From Adiantum capillus-veneris (taxonomy: Eukaryota; Streptophyta; Polypodiopsida; Polypodiales; Pteridaceae): a stretch of DNA of 64,000 nt. The DNA lies in assembly GCA_014529385.2 (NCBI GenBank), contig CM043949.1, forward strand, positions 110,823,977 through 110,887,976, read 5' to 3'. A program made the position numbers and the translations under genes. Each line of letters starts with the position of its first letter. Position 1 is the first letter of the stretch. Positions 55,451-64,000 of this stretch are shown here, piece after piece. The notes beneath the pieces were generated by a model, which had not been told where the DNA came from, did not search any database, and saw only the letters and a program-made list of their open reading frames with translations.

Positions 55451-57033
55451 TTGATTTTTATACATGAGACTAATTGCCCAAAAATGTGTTGTCCAAAAAT
55501 GGATTCGAATTGGGGATGGGATTTTTGTTTGAGTATGGGTTATGCAAATGATGAAGGGAATGCTCTTTGAAAATTTCTCTTATCTTTCTTGAAATTGATA
55601 AGCTATATTTATTCTTAGCGTCATTTTCATAAAATGAACCTTTTGGGACACTGCTCAAAAATTGTCCCATGTTGATGGGGGATAGTTTAGAGTAGTGTCC
55701 CGGAGTTGAAGCATGAGAATAATGAAAGAATATCTAGTGGTAAATAATGTTTTTTCATTGAATTTGCAAAGCAACAATTGATATTATCATTATTCTATTT
55801 TTATCTTTAGTATATGTTCATAGAATTACCCTTTCAGGTTTGGCACCGTCCTTACATGTCGCGCATCGACATTGGACATTTTGGATAGTGTCTCATCGGT
55901 TTGCACCTGGCACAAGATTTACATGATTTGACCACATAAAGAGATGGCATGGTCCATGTGTTAAGGCTAGCAAGAATCAAGTGTTAAAGCTTAAAGATTT
56001 TATTGAAATGAACAAATTTCTTGATTATAACTGCATAGATTAGGTATATGCAGTAAAATTTTTGTTGGGTATTACTCTTCAACACAAAGACGAGCATGAT
56101 AGAGTTTTGTGTATGATCATTGATGCCACAAAGGTATAAAAAATTTATTTGTTTTGACAAGTCTTTAAAGGATGAACTTGTAAGTGCAATACTAAACCGT
56201 GTGTTATTTGGTGAATCCATATTTTTTGGCACATGTTAAATTGTTTTTAATACATTTTCATGGCATGAACACACATGCTGTGGTTACTTCTTACTTAAGA
56301 GATGAGGTCAATTGCTCAAGTATTTGTGCGACCGACCATGAAGATTATCTTTGAGCACTACCAAAGACTGTTCAAAAATGTATTGATACTCTTTGAAAAA
56401 AAAGAACAAAAGGGGAAGAGCCTTGGAATCCTCTTACATGGAGATATCTTGCTCGTCGATGGCACACAATACATTGGCAGATTTTGGATGGCTTGTTGAT
56501 TTGGGATCTACTGCATGTATAATTATTATCTATACTAAGACAACTTAAAATGTTGTTTCTTTGTTTACTTTTATTTAAAATCTTTTCTATATGGTAGGTG
56601 ATATTCTTCATTAGAAACATCTAACATGATTGTTGTATTTAGTATGGCGCTTGATTCACACCTTAATTTTTAGTCTCAAAAATGTACATTTGTAAGGCCC
56701 CCGTTATGAGGAGAAGCCATCGTGCGTGAGAAAAATCACTCATCAAAAAATAAAAAAATTCATGCCCGATCAAGAGCTTTGCTGGAGACCCAAAATTTTG
56801 CCAAAATATTCCTTTCTTGTTGGAATATTTTGTCCGGATGGTGGCCAAAAAGTGATCAAAAAATAGCCAGTCCATTGTCAACCGACCAATCGATTGTTGC
56901 AATATTGTGGCTGAACGTTGGCTGCAAAGTGATCGAAAAATGGCCAATCAGTTGGCCGATGGTCAATGGCTGGTGGTTGAAAGTCTTTGGTCGATAGCGG
57001 AAGTCTTTGGCCGATAGTAGAATTCAATGGCCG

Positions 57034-58210
57034 TCTAACATTTAATGGCCTAGTAACTTGTGTGTAGCGGAAAATAGCATAAACATAGTGAGCATTTCAT
57101 TAAAATAGATTTCTAATGAGCATAGCAAGAGTGCTTGGATGGAGAGAGCAACAAAAAGCATAACACCTAGTTAGATAGGCATGAACAATACTTCAAAAGA
57201 GAGAGAAATTTAGCTATTGACAACAGTTAAGAACCGGATTTACATGGAGCTTGTCCCCCCTCCGAAAGGTTTTGTATTATAGGTTTCCCCCATCAAGGGA
57301 GACATTTTACAATACAATACTTTGTGTTCCTTCAATAACTTGCTGGTGCAATGAAGATGTAAGCTTCAAGAACCATGCACACACTTTATAAAACACAACA
57401 TTAACTCCCTCACGGTCTCAGACCCAAGACCTCACACACCTTTGAAGATGGTGAGAGCTAGCGGGGTATAAGAGTAGATTGAGAGGAAGGAATAGTGTTA
57501 TGAGAAAGAAGTATATCTCCTCACATAATCACTCATAATGTTTAGCATAGCTTAGTAGTTAGCATGGTAGAGGAGATGAGCATGCATTGGAGCTTGGCTC
57601 TTGGTTGGATTTGCATCACAGCGGCCAACAGTTGTTGGTGTAGGTCTCCCTTCTCACAAGCTTGGAGTAGATGATGAGCTTTCCATTAAATCTTTATAAG
57701 GAGAGAGAGTCTTCTTTGCTTCACACATGATATTGTGTGAGTGTGTGTGATAATGCCTTGTCAAATTCAGCCCCCTCTCTCTCTTGTTCTACCCCTCTTG
57801 CATTTTACTCATGCTGGCACCCCATTGGACCCTGCAAAGCTTAGCCAAGCATAAGTGATAGCCTTTTGAAATGTGTCCCCCTTTCCCCTTTTGTGAGAGC
57901 TTTAGGTATTTAATGAATGAAATTAAACTCTCATTGTACCCCTTTGTCTTTTGGCCAATAGGAATCGGGTAAGCCATTTGGCTGCTAAATGCTCATTGGA
58001 CCCCTTGGGAGACTATCCAATAGTCTTCTAGAGAGCTTAATTCCTACTGGTTCTTTTATTAAGTGTTTTAAAATGAATTAAACTAAATATACTCTAGTCT
58101 AATTCTCATTGGTCCACCTCTATGACCATCCAATAGGATTTGAATGCACCTTGGGGGCAACAGGGCTAGGGAGCTGACATGTGTCCCCTATTCCCTTTGT
58201 GTAAAGGGAG

Positions 58211-58260
<50 letters not shown>

Positions 58261-58542
58261 TGTGTTTCTCTCTCATCCCCTACTAAAAGGGCTTGCCCCC
58301 TCCCATCTAGGGATTTTCGAAGACTTTTAGGTATTCCAAAGGCATCCAATTTCCCTAAGGTTTGACCATTGGACTTTTTATTGAATTTTGGAACCTTAGC
58401 ATTTTGGAAGTCTTAATGGGCTGAACCTTAGGGTCTTTGAAGCCCATTGATGCACCTTGCTCTTTTGTGAATGGCCACCCCTTTGGATCCCTATTTTCCC
58501 CTCTCCCCTGGTACTTTCCCATATTAAATGATCAATTTAACA
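57034..58542 (-). repeat. 3' LTR of chromovirus E, copy 2, about 1.5 kb
   Basis: It starts TCTAACATTTAATGG (plus strand) and is taken to end at ATTTAACA. It contains the 349 bases missing in copy 1, a single unit of the 267-bp stretch, and a (GT)n run at 58213-58266. Both edges are less certain than the interior. Confidence 0.65.
58213..58266. repeat. (GT)n microsatellite inside the E LTR
   Basis: About 54 bases with one C; the copy 1 run is about 15 bases (29108-29122). Confidence 0.95.
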
Positions 58543-59005
58543 TGAGAAAATCATTTAGGATAATTAGATCTTAGTTATTATGACATTATCTCTCTCTTGA
58601 AATCATAGTCTTCCTTGACTATAGGGTAGAGAAGATAAAGACTGTTCATTAGTCCTTTTTTGAGCGGGTAGAGGATCCCTATCTTACCCTATCTCATCGT
58701 TCTAGAATGGATGACTAATCCATTTGGCGCTTGAGAGCCTAAGCTGCCGCAAGCATGTCTGCGCATTAGTTCTATCAATCCTCCATACTAGAGTGACAAG
58801 CTCTACTTGGTGTTTGGAATTTGTCATCTCCACAAACTTGATTCTAAGCATGCATACTACTTAACATTTGTGCACAATAAAGAGAAAGAGAGTCTTATAG
58901 GACAAAAAAACTTTGTTCATTTTAAACACTTGTACATTTGCTTACTCTAGGGAAGCATTGTAAGCATTGACAAGGTTTAGGTTATCCTTTAATTGTATGC
59001 CTTAC
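58543..59005. other. Untranslated 3' region of chromovirus E, copy 2
   Basis: No gene is seen; matches 29666-30129. Confidence 0.4.
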
Positions 59006-60600
59006 ATCCATCTAGCGTCTCCAAAAGGATAATTCTTAAACTTAATAAGATACCGTCGGATAATCTTGCCGTCTCTCAATACCTTGTCTTCATGTCGGAA
59101 AATGGGTCAGGCTGCAACACCTCTTCTTGGTCCTCGATCTCCGGTGGGTCTTCAATAGTTGGTTTTTGAGGTGGCTCTAATTTGTAAGGCTTTAGTAGAC
59201 TCACATGAAAAGCATTGTGTATGAGTCAATGATTGGGCAACTTGAGTTGATAGGCCATGTCATTGATTGGTCTAAGAATCTGGAAGGGACCATAGTACCT
59301 TTTTGCTAACTTAGCATAGTACTTTTGGTGTCCCGTAGGATTCTTGCCCGTCATGTGACTTAATTGAGCCTTGGGAAATTTAAGCAAGACCCAATCATTT
59401 TATTTAAAGGCTTGGGCTCTTCTGTGCTTATCACCAGAAGCCTTTTGTCTTTGCTGTGAGATAGATTGGAAAGATTTTTGTAGGTCTCGACTATCCTCAT
59501 ATGCAGCGAAGATCTTCCCGTGTACCTTAAGTAGCAGGGGACTTTTTGATCTTCCCTCAATTACCTCGAAAGGTGATTTTTCCGTGGAGGTATGTACAAT
59601 ATTATTGTAGGCATACTCCACTAAAGGTAAGTACTTCTCCCATTGGGACCTTTCATCTACTTCCGTTACGTAGGCTTTTAGTAGATCAAGAATAGTTAGG
59701 TTAGCTATTTCACTTTGGCCATCTGTTTGCGGGTGATAGGCCAAAGAGAAGTTTATCCTTGTCCCTAAATTCTCAAAGAGACCCTTCTAGAAATTATTGG
59801 TCATTCTAGGATCTCTATCCGACACTATGGACATCGGCAAGCCATGGTACTTGAAGATTTGTGATAAGAAGAGGGTTTCTGGGCTTTGATAGTATTTTTG
59901 ATATGTATAAAATGTCTTGTTTGCTGAACCTGTCTACTATCATCCATATTCACGTATTCCCATGGATAGACCGCGTACTCCACTAAAGGTAAGTACTTCT
60001 CCCATTGGGACCTTTCATCTACTTCCGTTACATAGGCTTTTAGTAGATCAAGAATAGTTAGGTTAGCTATTTCACTTTGGCCATCTCTTTGCGGGTGATA
60101 GGCCAAAAAGAAGTTAGCCTTGTCCCTAAATTCTCAAAGAGACCCTTCTAGAAATTATTGGTCATTCTAGGATCTCTATCCGACACTATGGACATCGGCA
60201 AGCCATGGTACTTGAAGATTTGTGATAAGAAGAGGGTTGCCATTTGATGGGCTTTGATAGTCTTTTTGACAGGTATAAAATGACTTGTTTGCTGAACCTG
60301 TCTACTATCATCCATATTCCCGTATTCCCATGGATAGACTTAGGCAATCCAAAGATAAAATCCATGGATATGCTCTCCCATGGTGAAGTAATCCAGGTTG
60401 CTTCCCTCTATCAAACTTTTTATTTTCACATACTAGACATTTAGAAACATACTCTTGTATGTTCGCTTTCATGGCAGGCCAATATAAATATATTTCAATC
60501 CCTTTTAGGGTAGACTGAATCCCTCTATGCCCCACATAGGGAGGAGCATGAGATTCATACATTACTTTCTCATGTAGTGAGTTAGTAACACATAGTCTAT
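59006..60600 (-). pseudogene. Integrase and chromodomain of chromovirus E, copy 2
   Basis: The zinc site is ESHAPPYVGHRG and CLVCENKK. Two copies of the core end MAYHPQ(T/R)DGQSEIAN occur at 59744 and 60106, from the same 369-bp tandem duplication as in copy 1. YAYNNIVHTSTEKSPFEVI follows the inner one. The C-terminal GPF module and chromodomain occupy about 59006-59350. The duplication and several frameshifts make it non-functional. Confidence 0.8.
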
Positions 60601-61425
60601 TTCCATAGAGAAGATAACCACCTTGTAAAGTAGATGGTTCCTCTTTCTTCCCTAGTGCAAGGGCTGAAATCACATCTCTAAAATCGGGATCAATAGAGTA
60701 CTCATCTATCATAGAAGATAGATCATTGTGAGTTGCTATGGAAACCGCATTCACTCTCAGCCATTTTGAGAGTGCATTGGCTACTTGATTATGCTTGCCA
60801 GCAATGTGAGCAATATGAAAATGAAATTGCAAAAGAAAATTTTCCCACCTCATTTGTTTGTCAGAGAGCTTGGTCTGCATCATGAAGTACTTAAGGCTTT
60901 GGTGATCCATCCGTAGAATGAAAGGAGTCCCCAATAAATAGTGCTTCCATGAGCCTAAGGCATGTAGAACTGCGAGGAGTTCCTTTTCAGATATGCCTAG
61001 AGCTTGCTCAACAGGGTCGAGTCTTTGACTTTTGTAGGCTATGGCATGCCCTTCTTGGAGAAAAAGAGCTCCAAGGCAATCACCACAAGCATCACATTGG
61101 ACCTCAAATGGCTTTGAGAGATCCGACAGTGTAAGAACATGTTGAGAGATAAGCTTTTCTTTAAGCTTTTAGAAAGCATTGTTCTCCTTGGTAGACCATG
61201 TATCCCTAACGTTTTTCTTGTTAGGTCATGTAATGGTCCCGCGATTTGTGAGAAATTTTCTATCGGAAGTGTCTATAGTATACACATATACCTATAAAGC
61301 TTCTTAGTTCATGAAGTTCCTTGGATTAGGCCATCCTTTTATTAAATCTAGCTTTGATGGATCCATTTGGATGCCATCTTGAGAGATAATGTGACCTACA
61401 TATTGAATCTCTTGTAGAAAAACTC
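60601..61425 (-). pseudogene. RNase H and RT end of chromovirus E, copy 2
   Basis: RNase H is readable as LRMDHQSLKYFMMQ and FHIAHIAGKHNQVANALSK, the usual TDH..L and H..G..N..ADALSR patterns with Asn for Asp in ANALS. The N-terminal half and RT connection are in other frames (61250-60935). Most of this stretch is deleted in copy 1. Confidence 0.75.
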
Positions 61426-61985
61426 ACTTTTCTTTTGGTTAATATAAAGCTTATTCTCTCGTAAGACTTGAAATATTACCTGGAGGTGTTGCTTGTGCTG
61501 GTCTAATGAATTAGAGTAGATGATAATGTCATCAAAGAACACTCCAGTAAAGGTTCAGTGAGGCCTGAATATCTTCTCCATCAAGTGGTTAAATGTGTCT
61601 AGTGCATTGGTCAAGCCAAAAGGCATGACAATGTATTTGTAAAGACCAAACATAGTACAAAATGCGGTCTTTACAATGTCTTGATCAACTATCCTTATTT
61701 GATGGTAGCCACTTTTTAGGTCAATTCTACTGAAGTAGGGCAACCCTTTTAGCTTATCAAATAGGTCTTCTACCCGTGGAACGGAAAACCTATTTTTGAT
61801 AATGATCCTATTTAGTGCTCTATAGTGGACACACATACGGTATGTGCCATCTTTCTTTTGCACTAATAATATGGGTGAGCAAAATGGAGATGAGCTAGGC
61901 CTAACCATGCCCTTCTCAACTAACTCATGCGCTTGCTGCATAATCTCCTCTTGTTGAGCTTGAGAAACTCTATAAGGAGGTTTAT
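61426..61985 (-). pseudogene. Reverse transcriptase of chromovirus E, copy 2
   Basis: The motifs are ELVEKGMVRPSSSPFCSPIL, VQKKDGTYRMCVHYRALN, FSRIDLKSGYHQIRI (motif A Asp present), MPFGLTNALDTFNHLM and, after a TGA that follows FRPH, FFDDIIIYS (motif C). The start at 61941 is an internal Met; the true frame comes from the protease region, separated by a stop after ELPPK. The enzyme would copy element RNA in the cytoplasm. Confidence 0.85.
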
Positions 61986-62034
61986 TAGGCGGTGAGCTTC
62001 CTAGAAGAAGTTCAATTGCATGGTCATCATTTCC

Positions 62035-63078
62035 TCATTTAGGAGGTAGTTCACAAGGTATGTCGTCAATAAAAACATCTTGAAATCCCTTGAGAAAATT
62101 GGATAACTCTAATTTCTTGTGATTATTTATATTTTCTTTTGCTAAAGCATTAGGTTCATTTTGAGAATCTTTAACAAAAATCATGTACACGGAAATAGAG
62201 CTCTTTATTGACTTATTGAAAGCTTGCGCATGTATAATGGGTATGGTGTTACCCAACTCTTTGGCATCTATGTGCATATCTTTTTCCGTGAACCTAAAGT
62301 AGATTTTACCTTTAGGGAATTTAACATTGGCAGCCATGCGATCAAACCATGGTGCCCCTAGGATTACATCCTCATGCTTGAGAGGAGATATAAAGAAGTC
62401 CTCTTTGTCCACATAGCTTTGGAAATGGAGGCTCAATTTCCCAAGTAAGGGAGTGACTGAAGCTTCTTGCCCCTTGAAAGCACCATCGACGGGTAGGACA
62501 TCTCCCATCTCATAGGCTTGGATGCTTAGCTTGGTGGCCAACTCTGTGGATATGAAATTGTGAGTAGAACCAGGGTCAAAGAGAATAAAAGCATCATGTT
62601 CTCTTACCTTTCCCCAAGCATGATATAAAGGAGATCCTTCATGGTGAGCTTCCTCTTCTTGGATTTTGACCAAGGTAGGTCTAGGAGGCTCATTTTGTGT
62701 ATTCTTGTGTGGGCAAGCATGGTAAGCATGCCCTTGCTCCCCGCACTTGAAACAACGGTTATCTTTACGATAACGCTCAAGCTCTTTAGGAGAGAGTTTA
62801 TTTTTTCCTTTATAAACTCCCAAGCTCCTTAGCTTTGTTGTTTTTGGCGTTGCCTTTAGGAGACTTTTGGAAATTGTCCTTCCCCTTAGGCTCATTGTTA
62901 CGGTCCTTGTTCTCTGTGGGCTTAAGATTTCTCTTAGCCTATGTTTGGAACTTGATTTGTGAAGCCACCTTGGTATGGTGTATGACCGCAGATATGGTGC
63001 GTGGCCTTTGGGAGTTGTCATCGCCATATCTTTAGTTAAGCCTGCACAAAATTGTTGCTTTTGCTCTCTAAAATCCAT
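62035..63078 (-). pseudogene. Nucleocapsid knuckle and protease of chromovirus E, copy 2
   Basis: 347 residues, same layout as 32362-33405 with few replacements: knuckle CFKCGEQGHAYHAC, protease FILFDPGSTHNFIS and VILGAPWF. The D-P-G active site occurs in both copies, so it predates the duplication. The N-terminal ~100 residues are out of the gag frame. Confidence 0.85.
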
Positions 63079-64000
63079 CTTTTTGAAGACAGTGGCTTTG
63101 AGATGTAAGTCCCAAAACTTGTCTACATATTTATGATTCGTAAGGAGAGAGCTTCCACCATTGCCTGGTAGACTTTTGAAAATGCATAGCTACATGGTGT
63201 AGCTTAGAGGACTCCATGAATCCCTCATCTCCAAACACCACATCAAATTGTTAGATGAAAGCCAAGACTTTGTCCGTAGCACCAAAGGTGCCATCGTAGG
63301 TAAGGAAAGAGATGTTCTTTTTTCCCTCTTTGAACTTCTTGAGCTTGGACAACCTCTTCCACGTGGCATAGGATTTCCTATGGCCTCTTCTTTTTGGTGG
63401 TTCAAAAGTTGCACCATCACTTTCTTCAAAAGATGAAAAATTTGAGGAAGATGGAGCAGAGGGTGACCTCTTATTTCCTTTTTCTTGCCTTGTTCCTCCT
63501 TGTCTGCACCATCACTTTCTTCATAAGAAGAAGAGGATGGAGAAGAGGGTAACCTCTTTTTCGCCTTTTTCTTCTCTTTTTTTCTGTCATCCCTCTTTGA
63601 ATTATGGTGTGGAGAAGTGTGCAATGGTCTTCTTCGTTTAGGAGGTGATGGAGAGCGGTTTGCCCACCGTCTTCGTGGAGCCATCTCCGCCAAGGTGGCA
63701 GGAGACTCACTTCTTTCTTGTTCTATTGGTGGGGGCTCTTGAGTTCTCCTTTGGGAAGGAGATGCGTCATCAAGAATTAAATTTTTGAGCCCTTTGTATG
63801 GACCCTTGTCTTCTTCCCGAATCGGAGAGAGGCCTCTTTTGGAAGTCTCACAAGGAGGCTTCCTCGGTACTCTCTCTTCTTAGTGGGGAGTTTGGAGAAT
63901 CCATGAGCACGAAGCTACCGTTGCACTTCACTTTGGAGGGATGGATTGCCCATGGCTTGTTGTATCCTAGAAACAAGGTAGTTAACAAGCATAGGGGCAT
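63079..64000 (-). pseudogene. gag N-terminal and capsid part of chromovirus E, copy 2 (partial)
   Basis: A Lys/Arg/Ser-rich region (SPSPPKRRRPLHTSPHHN) and, in another frame, the capsid motif FGATDKVLAFIQQFDVVFGD are seen. By alignment with copy 1 the start codon should lie about 75 bases beyond the window. Confidence 0.75.

Larger units (their letters stand above)
57034..64000 (-). mobile_element. Chromovirus E, copy 2 (partial, runs off the right edge)
   Basis: The minus strand carries gag, zinc knuckle, protease, RT, RNase H, integrase, chromodomain region and 3' LTR. RT motif A and RNase H, lost in copy 1, are present. The gag start, PBS and 5' LTR lie beyond 64000. Stops and frameshifts remain, so it is not active. 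Confidence 0.85.

Overview
This window reads as nuclear DNA of a land plant (probably a vascular plant with a repeat-rich genome). It is almost entirely retrotransposon sequence: Ty1/copia and Ty3/gypsy pol remnants, plant tRNA-Met-type primer sites (TGGTATCAGAGC), LTRs up to about 4.5 kb, microsatellites and nested insertions. I see no intact host gene, no tRNA or rRNA gene, and nothing prokaryotic. The species cannot be named from what is visible.

Layout. 1-4200: 3' half of a decayed gypsy element (A, + strand): RNase H, integrase, a protease-like ORF after integrase, polypurine tract (PPT) and LTR. 4370-9305: decayed copia element (minus strand) with gag, protease, integrase, RT, RNase H, primer-binding site (PBS) and 5' LTR. 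9306-14475: 5'-truncated element B (+) with one long unrecognised ORF running into a PPT and an 853-bp LTR. 14520-17730: satellite-like and simple repeats, including an array whose unit junctions are imperfect palindromes, a 12-bp-period minisatellite, a cluster of GTAACTC...GAGTTAC palindromes and a 43-base G run. 17730-19268: degraded low-copy sequence with a SWIM zinc-finger fragment.

19282-54241 is one nested locus. Element C (minus) is a gag-only LTR element with very long LTRs. Its 5' LTR (54241 to 50718, then 22520 to 21717) was split by element D (+), which spans 22521-50717 and is flanked on both sides by the same 5-bp target duplication, CCTTC. D belongs to the same LTR superfamily. 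It is a chain of three LTRs and two internal regions, as expected from recombination between LTRs. Its first LTR is in turn interrupted by a ~10.3-kb segment (25155-35493) nearly identical to 54044-64000. That segment carries microsatellites and a minus-strand chromovirus (E) with gag, protease, RT, RNase H, integrase and a chromodomain.

How the parts relate. C/D look non-autonomous (gag-only; D has a deleted gag with a broken zinc knuckle), so they would need RT and integrase from another element. The LTRs of C and D share a small ORF ending at a splice-donor-like CAG|GTGGGT. Element C has an in-phase acceptor candidate just upstream of its gag domain, so the gag N-terminus may be an LTR-encoded first exon. 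All coding regions carry stops, frameshifts or deletions; annotations are of relics unless stated otherwise.
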